The translations under genes and the position numbers were made by a program. From the NCBI GenBank assembly GCA_002753225.1, contig PDZS01000016.1:1-64000 (forward strand): a stretch of DNA of 64,000 nucleotides, in the 5' to 3' direction. This stretch comes from Deltaproteobacteria bacterium YD0425bin51. GTDB taxonomy: Bacteria; Desulfobacterota; Desulfobacteria; Desulfobacterales; YD0425bin51. The notes below the pieces were generated by a model. The model had not been told where the DNA came from, made no database searches, and saw only the letters and a list, made by a program, of their open reading frames with translations. How positions within the stretch are numbered: the first letter of the stretch is position 1; every line of letters starts with the position of its first letter. Of the stretch, positions 18,168 through 28,032 are shown one piece after another.

Positions 18168-19271
18168 CTATAATAAATTTGGCTGTTTTTTTCTGTATTC
18201 TCCAATAGCGTTAGCTGCAAGGATTGCATAAAAAACTTTTTCAGGAGTTATCTTTCCTGCTTCATGATGAATCGATTCGCCTATTGCACAGGCTTTTTCC
18301 GCGACAGCTTTCAGTTTGTTGCTGTCCATATTTTTAATACCAATGTCCCAAAGAGTTGTGGGAAGTCCAACTTTTTCGCAGAATGAGAAAACGATTGCTG
18401 ATTCTTCAGGTGGAGTATCAGTTAGTTGAAGACCTACTAGAACGCCAAAAGCAACTTTTTCTCCATGGTAAAACGCATGTGTTTCTTCCAGCACAGTGAA
18501 TCCATTGTGAATAGAATGAGCGCTTGCTAAGCCCCCGCTTTCAAAGCCGATTCCACTTAGTAAAATATTTGCCTCTACAATATGCTCAAAAGCTGGTGTT
18601 ATGATATGTTTTTCTGCTGCAATCTTTGCAGTAACACCATATTGGAGCAATGTATCATAACATAGCTTAGCTAAATTGAGTCCAGTCAACGTGCTGAGTC
18701 CTTTGCATACGTTTTCAGATTGTGTATTACTGCAGGATTTTGCTTCAAACCAAGTAGATAGAGCATCACCCATTCCAGCAACCAGAAAACGGACAGGAGC
18801 ATTGGCTATAATTTTAGTATCTACAAGAACGGCAGCAGGATTAGATTTTTGATAGTATACAGATTCAAAAACTCCATGCTCAGAATACAACACAGCGCAT
18901 CCGCTGCATGGAGCATCTGTAGAAGCGATCGTTGGAACAATAAGTACAGGAATATTTGCTCGGTCAGCTGCAATTTTAGCAGTGTCAATTGTTTTTCCGC
19001 CTCCCATACCTACAATTACATCCACATTTTTATCAAGAATTACTTTAGCTATTCTTGATAGTTCTTTTTCACAACATTCTCCTTTGAATTGTTCGATTGA
19101 CAAAGAGTGAGTATTTAAATCTATGCTGCTATCAGGAAGAATTTTTTGATGTGCTGTTGGTGAAGCAAGAATAAGACCTTTCATGCCAAACAGATTGATT
19201 AGGGACGGCAACTCATTGAGAGCGCCGACACCTTGAATATACTTTCCTGGAAACAAAATTTTTTTTAACAT
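18168..19271 (-). CDS. gldA: Glycerol dehydrogenase family enzyme (iron/zinc-containing alcohol dehydrogenase)
   Basis: The 367-residue protein has the NAD-binding loop GMGGGKTIDTAK and the segment PTIASTDAPCSGCAV typical of GldA. Metal ligands can be placed at D169, H252 and H269, matching the spacing of the family. GldA oxidises glycerol to dihydroxyacetone with NAD, although related enzymes use other small diols. An AGGAGA site precedes the start, and a 16-bp perfect palindrome lies about 42 bases upstream. The methyltransferase gene follows 19 bases downstream on the same strand. Confidence 0.85.
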   Translation of the reverse strand: MLKKILFPGKYIQGVGALNELPSLINLFGMKGLILASPTAHQKILPDSSIDLNTHSLSIEQFKGECCEKELSRIAKVILDKNVDVIVGMGGGKTIDTAKIAADRANIPVLIVPTIASTDAPCSGCAVLYSEHGVFESVYYQKSNPAAVLVDTKIIANAPVRFLVAGMGDALSTWFEAKSCSNTQSENVCKGLSTLTGLNLAKLCYDTLLQYGVTAKIAAEKHIITPAFEHIVEANILLSGIGFESGGLASAHSIHNGFTVLEETHAFYHGEKVAFGVLVGLQLTDTPPEESAIVFSFCEKVGLPTTLWDIGIKNMDSNKLKAVAEKACAIGESIHHEAGKITPEKVFYAILAANAIGEYRKKQPNLL

Positions 19272-19312
19272 ATTATTTTCTCCTATATATTTATAGCTAA
19301 ATTTGATAATTC

Positions 19313-19328
19313 ATTATTTCGAAATAAT
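19313..19328. promoter_or_regulatory. Perfect 16-bp palindrome in a divergent intergenic region
   Basis: ATTATTTCGAAATAAT is its own reverse complement. It lies between the divergent gldA (start 19271) and the EF-hand membrane protein gene (start 19420). A dyad at this place is a plausible operator for a dimeric regulator. No protein or regulon can be assigned from the sequence. Confidence 0.4.
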
Positions 19329-19419
19329 CAAGCATGATTATACCCTTGCATTTTAAACAGTTAAAATTTATATGTATAACATAATTTATTTTAAATATAA
19401 AAAATTGGAAGGTTAGAAT

Positions 19420-21606
19420 ATGAAAAACAGTGATGATATTGAAAATATTAAATCCCTTAAATCTTCACATATATGGCGTTTTATCAGAATTGGAGGCTTT
19501 GATCATGTTCTTCTTGATACAGGAAATGACTTATTAGCTCTTGAAAAATTAGATCAAAAGCTATGGGCTGTTCTTAGTTGTCCTACTAACGGATTGGAAT
19601 TTGATTCCAAAACGTTTCAGTATATGGATACTGACGAAGATGGGCGTATTCGTGCTGCTGAAATTATTTCTGCTTTAAAATGGACACTTTCTTTAATTAA
19701 TAATCCTGACGATCTTATTCGTAGTTCTCCTGAATTACCACTTGCATCAATTAATGACAGCAGTAATGAAGGGAAAAAAATCCTTTTTTGTGCTCGTGAA
19801 ATTTTAAAGAACATAGGGAAAAAATCAGCAGAAGTCATTACTATCGAAGATACATTAGATAGTTCAAAAATTTTTGCTAATACCAAATTTAACGGTGATG
19901 GAATTATCCCTGTCATTGCAGCAGATGATGAATCTTCTCAAAAGATAATTCAAGAAATAATTGATTGTTTTGGAGCTGAGCAAGATAGGAGTGGGCTGCC
20001 CGGCATTAATATGGAAAAGGTTGAAATCTTTTTTAATGAAGCAATACAATATTCTGATTGGTGGCATGAATCTGAAAAAAATGCTAGTAATATTTTACCT
20101 TTTGGAGATAGAACTCAAAAAGTTTATAAAATATTTGAAGTTATTCAGGCAAAAATTGATGATTATTTTACACGCTGCAGCCTTGCTGCATTTGATAATC
20201 GATCAACTCTATCTTTAAACCCGTCTAATTCACAATATGATGAATTATCTCTAAAAATTTTATCGCGGTCAAGTAAGGAAATATCAGCCTTTCCTATTTC
20301 TAAAATAGAGCAGAACAATAGCTTGAATCTCAATGAAGGTATAAATCCTGCGTGGATTGAAATAATTTCTAAGTTTAGAGAAGAAATAGTAAGACCTTTG
20401 TTTAAAGATAAAGAAATCATAAATGCTAACGAATGGAAATTTATCAGCACAAAATTTAATGATTATAGAGCATGGTTAAGCCGTAAAAAGGAAAGTTCTG
20501 TTGAAAAACTAGGTATTAAGCGGATTGATGAAATATTATCAGGTAACAGCAAAGATATTATTAAACAACTGATTGAAAAAGATATGGCCCTTGAATCTGA
20601 AGCTAATTCTACTGAAGAATTGAATAAACTAATTTATTATTACCGGGATATTTATATTCTTTTAAATAATTTCATATCATTGCGTGATTTTTATACACCG
20701 GGAAAAAAGGCTATTTTTCAGGCAGGAACTCTATATTTAGATGGACGAAGTTGTGACATGTGCATTAGAGTTGATGATATAGCGAAACATAGTACTTTAG
20801 CTAATTTAGGAAGAACATATCTTGCCTATTGTGAATGCAGCCGCAAAGATAGCTCTCAAAAAATTAAGATAGCCGCTGCCTTTACAGAAGGTGACTCTGA
20901 TAATCTAATGGTTGGACGAAATGGTGTTTTTTATGATCGAAAAAATCGAGATTGGGATGCCACTATTGTCAAAATTATTGAACAGCCAATAAGTATAAGA
21001 CAAGCTTTCTTGTCCCCTTATAGACGATTTGCACGTATGATTACAGAGCAGATTGAAAAAGTAGCTGTAGCTCGTGAAAAAGCTGTTGATTCAGGAACTT
21101 CAGGTACCATAACTGATATTAGCCAAAAAGCAGAAACAGGTAAGCCTATTAGTTCTCAACCTTTTGATGTAGGTAAGTTTGCGGGAATTTTTGCTGCAAT
21201 TGGTCTTGCTGTAGGGGCTATTGGAACAGCTATTGCCTCAGTTGTAACAGGATTTATGTCGCTTGAGTGGTGGCAAATGCCACTTACTGTAGTAGGCTTA
21301 ATATTTGCTATTTCTGGTCCTTCAATGGTTATTGCATATTTAAAACTGCGGCAGCGTAATTTATCTCCAATTCTTGATGCTTGCGGATGGGCTGTAAACA
21401 CACGTGCTATAATAAATATCCCTTTTGGAAGTTCATTAACCAGCAGAGCTATACTTCCTGAAGGATCAAGCCGTTTACTTAAGGATCCTTTTGCAGAAAA
21501 GGAAAGACCATGGAAATTTTATATTTTTATTGTCACATTGCTTATGATTCTTGGACTCATGCTACAAAAAGGAATTTTTCATAAATTGATAGATCTTATT
21601 AAATAA
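19420..21606 (+). CDS. Uncharacterised large protein with EF-hand loop and C-terminal membrane segments
   Basis: I do not recognise the family of this 728-residue protein. It has no signal peptide. Residues 70-81 (DTDEDGRIRAAE) match the EF-hand calcium loop at positions 1, 3, 5 and 12. The middle is largely soluble and rich in charged and hydroxyl residues. Two or three hydrophobic segments lie between about 590 and 655, and another near 700-717, so the protein is anchored by its C-terminus with a large, probably cytoplasmic, N-terminal part. It has its own start region with GGAAGG before the ATG and is divergent from gldA. A calcium-linked envelope function is only a guess. Confidence 0.75.
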   Translation: MKNSDDIENIKSLKSSHIWRFIRIGGFDHVLLDTGNDLLALEKLDQKLWAVLSCPTNGLEFDSKTFQYMDTDEDGRIRAAEIISALKWTLSLINNPDDLIRSSPELPLASINDSSNEGKKILFCAREILKNIGKKSAEVITIEDTLDSSKIFANTKFNGDGIIPVIAADDESSQKIIQEIIDCFGAEQDRSGLPGINMEKVEIFFNEAIQYSDWWHESEKNASNILPFGDRTQKVYKIFEVIQAKIDDYFTRCSLAAFDNRSTLSLNPSNSQYDELSLKILSRSSKEISAFPISKIEQNNSLNLNEGINPAWIEIISKFREEIVRPLFKDKEIINANEWKFISTKFNDYRAWLSRKKESSVEKLGIKRIDEILSGNSKDIIKQLIEKDMALESEANSTEELNKLIYYYRDIYILLNNFISLRDFYTPGKKAIFQAGTLYLDGRSCDMCIRVDDIAKHSTLANLGRTYLAYCECSRKDSSQKIKIAAAFTEGDSDNLMVGRNGVFYDRKNRDWDATIVKIIEQPISIRQAFLSPYRRFARMITEQIEKVAVAREKAVDSGTSGTITDISQKAETGKPISSQPFDVGKFAGIFAAIGLAVGAIGTAIASVVTGFMSLEWWQMPLTVVGLIFAISGPSMVIAYLKLRQRNLSPILDACGWAVNTRAIINIPFGSSLTSRAILPEGSSRLLKDPFAEKERPWKFYIFIVTLLMILGLMLQKGIFHKLIDLIK

Positions 21607-21616
21607 AGTAATTCAA

Positions 21617-22666
21617 TTACTCTGAATTTAAAATAAAAATAGCTCCAAAACAAATAAATATAATATTAGTTATCCATGCTGCTATGTATGGTGGAAGCAT
21701 TTCTCCATAACCTAGCGACAAACAAAAACTATAAAAAATCCAATATGAAAAAGTGATAGCTATACCATAAGCTACACTTATAGGAAGGGCATCTTTAGTT
21801 TTTAATTTAAAAGAGATGCCACTTCCTATCACTGACATAATAAGGCAAATGAATGGAAAGGCTGTTTTTGCATAAAAATCAACCTTATAAATAACTGCAT
21901 CATATCCTTCTTTCTCTATTTTTTTAATATACATAGATAATTCCATGATAGTCATTTCTTGGGATTTTTTAACCACTTGATGTAAATCTTCAGGTAAAAA
22001 ATCAAGTTTTTCTTTAATTGAATCATGAGGTGTTTTATTGTCTAAAACATCATACAAAAACCAGTACCCTTCCTTATATTCTCCTCTACTTGCATCCATT
22101 CTTCGGATTAACCTAAAATTATCATCAAAAAAATTAATGGTTATACCAAAAATAGTTTTTTTATCAGGATTAAAATATGTAATATGTGAAATGCTTCTGT
22201 TACCTTTAATCCATATGTTTTTTTCCTTTGATTTAAAATATGATTCTCTTTTTTCAACTTCTCCTAACCATATTGCATCTGCTTTTGAAGTTGAAATTGG
22301 AATAATAGTTTCATTTAAAAAAAACAAAATTAAAGTTAAAGCTATTCCTATGAAAAAAGGAGATTTAAGCAAATTCATAGAGCTTATGCCACAACTTTTT
22401 AAAGCTATAAGTTCATTATTTTTATTCATTAGTCCAAAAACAATGATAACTGCTAAAATAATTGCTGCAGGTGTAATTTGTCCTACAATAAATGGTATGT
22501 TCAAAAAAAAGAAAAATAATGCCCTTGTTTTTGATACACCTTTTTCTGAAAAGTTATCTATTTTTTCAAAAAAATCGACAGAGAGATATATTGCTATAAC
22601 CATTATAAGAACAACAGCAAAATATTTTAGAATTTGCTTAGTCAGATATCTATGTAAAATAGTCAT
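21617..22666 (-). CDS. lptG: LptG/LptF-family lipopolysaccharide export permease
   Basis: The product of about 349 residues has three N-terminal membrane helices, a periplasmic domain of about 150 residues and three C-terminal helices, the LptF/LptG layout. The segments YLTKQILKYF, FFEKIDNF and NNELIALKSCGIS are family hallmarks. With LptB it extracts lipopolysaccharide from the inner membrane. I chose the ATG at 22666, two bases after the stop of the upstream gene. An ATG at 22690 would overlap that gene. It is unusual that no LptF partner is adjacent and that it sits at the end of a run of sensory genes. Confidence 0.82.
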   Translation of the reverse strand: MTILHRYLTKQILKYFAVVLIMVIAIYLSVDFFEKIDNFSEKGVSKTRALFFFFLNIPFIVGQITPAAIILAVIIVFGLMNKNNELIALKSCGISSMNLLKSPFFIGIALTLILFFLNETIIPISTSKADAIWLGEVEKRESYFKSKEKNIWIKGNRSISHITYFNPDKKTIFGITINFFDDNFRLIRRMDASRGEYKEGYWFLYDVLDNKTPHDSIKEKLDFLPEDLHQVVKKSQEMTIMELSMYIKKIEKEGYDAVIYKVDFYAKTAFPFICLIMSVIGSGISFKLKTKDALPISVAYGIAITFSYWIFYSFCLSLGYGEMLPPYIAAWITNIIFICFGAIFILNSE

Positions 22667-22668
22667 AA

Positions 22669-23157
22669 TCAACCAGAAATAGCAAACCATAAAACAAGGT
22701 CAGCACCACCTTTATTATTTTTCCACATAGCTGGACCTAAAAAAAGATGATTTGAAACTTTTCGCAGTTCATCACGAATTTTTCTAATAAACCAAGGATT
22801 TTCAGGAAGATCATAGTCTAGAAGGATACAATCTCTACCATCAATTACAGAAGGAACTATTTTGGTCTTAAATGGAAACCAGTTAAACTTCAAAGTATTC
22901 ATAATTTGAATACGATTAATTCCTGAACCTTCGATATTATTATTTGACTTAAAACTTTTGCCCTCCCATGGAAATAATCCTGAACCTGCAAAATATTTGA
23001 TAAAAACAGATAAAGGGGTTTTATCTATATACTTTATGGATAACATCCTACCCTTTGGCATTCCATCCAACGCTTTGAAACTTGATGGTAAAATTCCATT
23101 TCTATAAATTAAATCCAGTTCATCTACATTTTTTTCTGCTAATGTATCAATAGTCAT
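22669..23157 (-). CDS. Uncharacterised 162-residue protein
   Basis: No signal peptide or membrane segment is seen. The sequence has the pattern of a small beta-rich fold, with GMPKGRM early, a WEGKSF turn near residue 70 and CILLDYDLPENPW near residue 120. This loosely resembles the GXWXG/DUF4334 lipocalin-like proteins, but I would not assign it. It lies between the hybrid kinase gene (18 bases upstream) and lptG (2 bases downstream), on the same strand, so co-transcription is likely. Confidence 0.65.
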   Translation of the reverse strand: MTIDTLAEKNVDELDLIYRNGILPSSFKALDGMPKGRMLSIKYIDKTPLSVFIKYFAGSGLFPWEGKSFKSNNNIEGSGINRIQIMNTLKFNWFPFKTKIVPSVIDGRDCILLDYDLPENPWFIRKIRDELRKVSNHLFLGPAMWKNNKGGADLVLWFAISG

Positions 23158-23175
23158 AATTAAATTTCCTCCTTT

Positions 23176-26100
23176 TTATTTTAAGAATTTTTCAATTACT
23201 TCTAAAAGTTTTTTTGGGTTAATAGGTTTTGTAATATAATCATTCATTCCTGCTTCAATACATCTTTCTTTATCCCCTTGCATTGCATGTGCAGTCATGG
23301 CTACAACAGGAACATTGTGGCGCTTTACATTGGAATTTGTATCACGTATAATCTTTGTTGCTTCAAAGCCATCCATTTCAGGCATTTGAACATCCATTAA
23401 AACTATATCGTAATCTATCATCTCAAGTGATTGTATTGCTTCCTTGCCATTTGAAACTGCATCTGCCTTAAATCCGAATTTTTTTAAATGGATAAGAGCA
23501 AGTTTCTGATTTACAGCATTATCTTCAGCAAGTAATATCCGTAAGCTTCTTTGCTTTGCTTCAACTATTGTGTGACGTGTAATAAATTCTGCTTTGGAGC
23601 CATCTACACTAATCTTTGATGTTACTCCAATGACTGCGCTCAAGCAGTCAAATAATTGATTACGTTTAATTGGTTTTGTCAAATAAGCTGAAAAACCAAT
23701 AGATTTCATACGGCTTGCTTCACCTCGCATACCTCTTGAAGAAAGCATGATAAGAACTATATTTTTTAAAGTTGGATCGTTTTTAATCTCTTTACCTAAC
23801 ATCTCGCCGTCCATTTGAGGCATCATATAGTCTAAAATTGCTATATCAAAAGGCTCTTTTCTAAGCATAGATAATGCTTCATAACCATTTGAAGCTGAAC
23901 GATACTTGCATCCAAAAGATTTTAAATAAGCTGATAACACTTCAATATTTATAGAATTATCATCAACAATTAGGACAGATTTCCCTTTTAAATCAGCAGG
24001 TATAATTTGTACAGACTCTTTACTTTCAAGCTGTTTTTCAAGATTAGCTGTAAACCAAAATGTAGAACCTTTTCCTTCTTCACTGTCAATCCCGATATTC
24101 CCACCCATCATTTCAGCAAGGCGCCTTGAAATAGCAAGACCAAGACCTGTTCCTCCATATTTTCTGGTTGTAGATGCATCTGCTTGGGAAAAGGATTGAA
24201 ATAATTTTATTTGGTTTTCTTTAGAAATGCCGATACCAGTGTCAATAATTGAAAAATTAATATAAGCATGGGTTTCAGTTTCGCTTTCTAAATTAACTTT
24301 TATAATCACTCCTCCTTTTTCAGTGAATTTTATGGCATTTCCTGAAAGGTTTAAAAGTATTTGCCTTAATCTTCCTGGATCCCCTTTTAATAAAGCAGGC
24401 ACTTCATGATGAATAAGGCACGCAAATTCCAGCCCTTTTTCCTGTGCTTTTATGGTCATTAAATCTACGACTTCCTCTACTGTAATTCTTAGATTGAAAT
24501 CTAAAATTTCAAATTCTAGCTTACCAGCCTCAATTTTAGAAAAATCTAGTATGTCATTTATAATTGTAAGGAGTGAATCCGCGCTGTTTTGAATAATACC
24601 TGTATATTCACGTTGCTCAGTAGTTAGACTAGTATCTAACAATAAACCTGCCATACCAATAATACCGTTCATTGGTGTTCTTATTTCATGGCTCATGTTG
24701 GCTAAAAATAAGCTTTTAGATTTATTAGATTCTTCAGCAGCTTCTTTTGCAATCTTTAGTTCTTCATTTCGTTTTTTTTCTGTAATGTCTGATATCATTC
24801 CTTCATAGTAGATTATGTTATGGTTTTCATCATAAACTCCATGAGTATTTAAGGAAACTTCAATTATATTTGAATCTTTATTATACATTTTTGCTTCAAA
24901 ATTTTTTACAGAGCCATTTTTTATTAATGTAATTTGATATTCGTGACGATTATCTGGATCACTAAAATAGTGTAGAACATTTGAAACATTTTTTAATATC
25001 TCTTCTACTGAATTAAAGCCAAAAATTTTTGCGCAAGCTGTATTTGCAGTAAGAAGTTGCCCTAAAGCCGTAGTCTGGAAAATACCTTCAGTAGCATTTT
25101 CAAAAATACCTCTATATTTACTTTCAGCCTTCATCAAATTTATGGATAATTCTTCAACTTTTATGAAAGCTTTAGAAAATCTTAATGATAAAATAAAAGC
25201 TTGGGAAAAAATAAAAATGAAAAGGCCAAAAGGAGCAAGAAAACCTGTGTTTATAATATGGTTATCATATAAAATGTCATTTATAAAAGTTAAAAAGAAA
25301 GCAAGAAAACCAATTAAAAATACAGCAGAACCTTCACATTTATTTAAGAGAGCTAAAATAAGTATATAAATAGAATAAAGTCCTATTGTAAAAACAATAA
25401 GTTCAAACGGCATCATAAGATAAGAATATATTTTAGGCTGTGATAGCAAAGTAATTATAGAACAAATAATGCCAAGATATAAAAGAAATTTTTCTATAAG
25501 CTTTGAGGCATATTTATAAAATAAAGAACGTATAAACAGATAGAAAATGGGAACGCAAATAAAAACAACTATATAATTTAAACGGTGAAGAGCTATCCAG
25601 CTGACATTTGGAAGTAAATAATAAGAGAAAATTTCACCATTTATTAGATTTTTTATGCTAATTAAAAAGCAAATGATACTAAAATATAATGGACTTAAAT
25701 CTTTTTTTCTAAGAAAAAAAAGTCCAAAGTGATAAAGTGCCATAATAAAGATACTTCCAAATACTAACAGATCAATTCCGAGATTTTTTTCTCTTAACTC
25801 AATAATATCTTTTTCAAGGCCTAATTTAATTACATCTCTAATACCACCCTTGGGATAATTAAAGTTAGCCACATGCAATATGATTTCAAGTTTGTCATTA
25901 TCAGGATAAAATACTCGTACATGTGGATGATAACATGGAACATTTTTTTCTTTATTCTTTTCAATAATACCTGAATTACTAATTTTTTTACCATTTACAT
26001 AAATTGAAAATGTTGTATAAATGCGTAGAAATTTAAAAGCAAGTAACTCTCTATTATTATTATTTAATATTACTTGTAGCCTATATGTCGCATACCCTTC

Positions 26101-26379
26101 TTTTGGAAGTTTTTTCCCATATACTTTAACTTTATTCCAAACATCAGGAACATTCATGAACATTGTCATTTCAGGTTTAAGTTTGACAAAATCATCTGAT
26201 GTTAAAAGTTCATTCCAATAAAATTCCCATTCACCTGAAAGATCAACTATTCCTTTTTCTTTAAAATTCCAACTTGTAAGATTTAAAATACCTTTTACTG
26301 CTTTTGGACAGAATGTTGGAGAAGGAGTGCAGGAAATAAAAAATAAAATAAACAAAATGAGTAATTTTTTTAAGTTCAT
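23176..26379 (-). CDS. Hybrid sensor histidine kinase (7TMR-DISM, PAS, HisKA, HATPase, two receivers)
   Basis: The 1067-residue protein starts with a hydrophobic leader ending ISC, resembling a lipobox. An extracytoplasmic carbohydrate-binding-like domain of the 7TMR-DISM type follows (to about residue 190), then about seven membrane helices (200-400), a PAS domain (FENATEGIFQTT), a HisKA domain ([15 protein letters not shown]), an HATPase with [12 protein letters not shown], and two receivers (ILDYMMPQMDG and [11 protein letters not shown]). It senses an external ligand and relays phosphate internally, and an Hpt protein elsewhere would be needed for output. Its start overlaps the end of the DUF523 gene by 4 bases. 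Two periplasmic binding proteins lie upstream in the same run. Confidence 0.92.
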   Translation of the reverse strand: MNLKKLLILFILFFISCTPSPTFCPKAVKGILNLTSWNFKEKGIVDLSGEWEFYWNELLTSDDFVKLKPEMTMFMNVPDVWNKVKVYGKKLPKEGYATYRLQVILNNNNRELLAFKFLRIYTTFSIYVNGKKISNSGIIEKNKEKNVPCYHPHVRVFYPDNDKLEIILHVANFNYPKGGIRDVIKLGLEKDIIELREKNLGIDLLVFGSIFIMALYHFGLFFLRKKDLSPLYFSIICFLISIKNLINGEIFSYYLLPNVSWIALHRLNYIVVFICVPIFYLFIRSLFYKYASKLIEKFLLYLGIICSIITLLSQPKIYSYLMMPFELIVFTIGLYSIYILILALLNKCEGSAVFLIGFLAFFLTFINDILYDNHIINTGFLAPFGLFIFIFSQAFILSLRFSKAFIKVEELSINLMKAESKYRGIFENATEGIFQTTALGQLLTANTACAKIFGFNSVEEILKNVSNVLHYFSDPDNRHEYQITLIKNGSVKNFEAKMYNKDSNIIEVSLNTHGVYDENHNIIYYEGMISDITEKKRNEELKIAKEAAEESNKSKSLFLANMSHEIRTPMNGIIGMAGLLLDTSLTTEQREYTGIIQNSADSLLTIINDILDFSKIEAGKLEFEILDFNLRITVEEVVDLMTIKAQEKGLEFACLIHHEVPALLKGDPGRLRQILLNLSGNAIKFTEKGGVIIKVNLESETETHAYINFSIIDTGIGISKENQIKLFQSFSQADASTTRKYGGTGLGLAISRRLAEMMGGNIGIDSEEGKGSTFWFTANLEKQLESKESVQIIPADLKGKSVLIVDDNSINIEVLSAYLKSFGCKYRSASNGYEALSMLRKEPFDIAILDYMMPQMDGEMLGKEIKNDPTLKNIVLIMLSSRGMRGEASRMKSIGFSAYLTKPIKRNQLFDCLSAVIGVTSKISVDGSKAEFITRHTIVEAKQRSLRILLAEDNAVNQKLALIHLKKFGFKADAVSNGKEAIQSLEMIDYDIVLMDVQMPEMDGFEATKIIRDTNSNVKRHNVPVVAMTAHAMQGDKERCIEAGMNDYITKPINPKKLLEVIEKFLK

Positions 26380-26819
26380 TTATTTATTATTTTTTGAATA
26401 AAATTTTCCATAACTTTTTGATCTCTAAGCGTTGATTCAGTTTCAATAGGAAGAAATGGAAAATATTCCATAAATATACGTAAGAAAATCCCATCTTTTC
26501 CACAACTTGGTGACATACTCTTAAAAATAAATCCGCAAATATTTTCTGAATTAAGTTCAATTAAACGGCTTTTAGCCCAAATGTTTATTCTATCTGTATA
26601 GTCTATTTGGGTATGTTTGGCTATAAGACGATTTCCAATAATTATAAAAGGTTCTCTTGGTATTCCAAATCCAGATTCTACTTCAGGGCATACAGGAATA
26701 TATTGTATGTTATAATCAATCAACATCTCTAATAAATATGAATCTTTTTTATCAAGTCCATTATAACGAACTTTATATCCAGCAAGACATGAAGAAATTC
26801 CTATTTTGATTTGAGACAT
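26376..26819 (-). CDS. DUF523 family protein
   Basis: The 147-residue product has the DUF523 signatures: GISSCLAGYKVRYNG at the N-terminus, CPEVESGFGIPREP in the middle and SPSCGKDG near residue 110. The conserved cysteines suggest a metal or cluster site, but the family has no settled function. The start at 26819 is chosen because the next upstream start lies inside the preceding gene. Spacing to that gene is one base, and the hybrid kinase gene overlaps its end, so the three are translationally linked. Confidence 0.82.
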   Translation of the reverse strand: MSQIKIGISSCLAGYKVRYNGLDKKDSYLLEMLIDYNIQYIPVCPEVESGFGIPREPFIIIGNRLIAKHTQIDYTDRINIWAKSRLIELNSENICGFIFKSMSPSCGKDGIFLRIFMEYFPFLPIETESTLRDQKVMENFIQKIINK

Positions 26820-26820
26820 A

Positions 26821-28014
26821 TTAATAATTATCCACACGTATCCAGTCTGATAATTGTTTAATCTCTCCATTTTTTTCGCATTGAATCAAACTCGATTCTC
26901 TAGAAACCCATCTAGATTTGGGATCATTTGCATTAAATTGTTCAAATGTCCCTGTGTTTAAGACTCCTTTAAATTCTTTTAAATTTTCCATTTCTTTTAT
27001 AAGCCGCTCTCTTGTTAAATCACAGTTACATCTTTTTAATGCTTCAACAAAAGGCTCTAAGATACCTATTCCATATTGGTAATTTAAAGACCATTCTTCA
27101 CCAGCTTCAGCATATTTGCTAAAAGCATCTTTATATTTTTTAAGAAGGGGAGTTTCCGCTAAATCAGCTTGGCTTGTTGTAATCATACCTTCCCAGAGAC
27201 CTCTGCTTATTTTATACAAAAGAGGAAAATCAGAAAAAGAATTTGCTCCCATCCATTGGGGAAAATATTCCATCTCTTTTGCTGCTTTAAGTAAACGAAG
27301 AGCTGCAAAAGGTGTCATAAATAAAAGAACTGCTTCAGCATCAGCTTCTTTTAGTTTTAGAGCATAAGGTTTCATTTGAGATTCTTTAGCTTCAACTGGG
27401 AGTTTGCTCACTAATTCAGCATTATGATGGCGTTTCATTTCATCAATTGCACCTTCTAAAGCAAATCTGCCATAGCCATCATCTTGATAAACAATGGCAA
27501 TTCTTTTTTTCTTCATGGTTTCAAAGGCATATTTGCAAAGAATTTTAGCTTCCATCCTATAAAAAGGATAAAATGTGATTAAAAGGTATTGTTTAGGGGG
27601 ATCAATTAGCTCCTTAGCACCTGAGAAAGGAGATATCCATAAGACTTTTTTATTCATTAAATAGTCCATAACAGCAAGTGATGTAGCTGTACCAACTCCT
27701 CCTACCCATGCAAAAATACCAATATTTTCTTGTAAATTTTTCACACCTGCCTTAGTCATTGCAGGATTATAGCCATCATCAAACATTCTGTATATAATTT
27801 TTTTACCGCATATTCCCCCTTCTTCATTGACAATTTTAAATAGGAGGTCAGCGCCTTTAACTACTGCACCCCATGCAGCAGCAGGTCCTGATAATGGTCC
27901 GAATTGAGCTATTCTAATTTCAGTATCTGTTATTCCTTCTTCTGACCTTGCTACAAATGATTGCAAAGCAAAAAATAATACGATACCTAATAATAGAATG
28001 TTATTCTTTATCAT
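26821..28014 (-). CDS. Periplasmic amino-acid-type ABC transporter binding protein (Peripla_BP_6)
   Basis: The product of about 397 residues has a signal peptide (to about residue 24) and the branched-chain amino-acid-binding (LivJ-like) fold signatures: IRIAQFGPLSGPAA, NEEGGICGKKI and the GVGGVGTATS-type loop. The start at 28014 is set by AGGAGG 4 bases upstream, rather than an ORF extension through the preceding hairpin. No permease or ATPase gene is nearby. In this place, between another binding protein and a hybrid kinase, it may deliver a ligand to the sensor rather than feed a transporter. Confidence 0.88.
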   Translation of the reverse strand: MIKNNILLLGIVLFFALQSFVARSEEGITDTEIRIAQFGPLSGPAAAWGAVVKGADLLFKIVNEEGGICGKKIIYRMFDDGYNPAMTKAGVKNLQENIGIFAWVGGVGTATSLAVMDYLMNKKVLWISPFSGAKELIDPPKQYLLITFYPFYRMEAKILCKYAFETMKKKRIAIVYQDDGYGRFALEGAIDEMKRHHNAELVSKLPVEAKESQMKPYALKLKEADAEAVLLFMTPFAALRLLKAAKEMEYFPQWMGANSFSDFPLLYKISRGLWEGMITTSQADLAETPLLKKYKDAFSKYAEAGEEWSLNYQYGIGILEPFVEALKRCNCDLTRERLIKEMENLKEFKGVLNTGTFEQFNANDPKSRWVSRESSLIQCEKNGEIKQLSDWIRVDNY

Positions 28015-28018
28015 CTTG

Positions 28019-28024
28019 CCTCCT
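28019..28024 (-). promoter_or_regulatory. Ribosome binding site fixing the start at 28014
   Basis: On the minus strand AGGAGG lies 4 bases before the ATG, directly after the U-tract of the hairpin at 28033-28060. It rules against the longer in-frame start at 28086, which would be translated through the terminator. Confidence 0.7.
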
Positions 28025-28032
28025 ACAAAAAA

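Noticed and set aside
21608..21628. Possible terminator between the EF-hand gene and lptG
   Set aside because: The dyad AATTCA/TGAATT is only six A+T-rich pairs, lies partly in the lptG coding end and has no U-tract.
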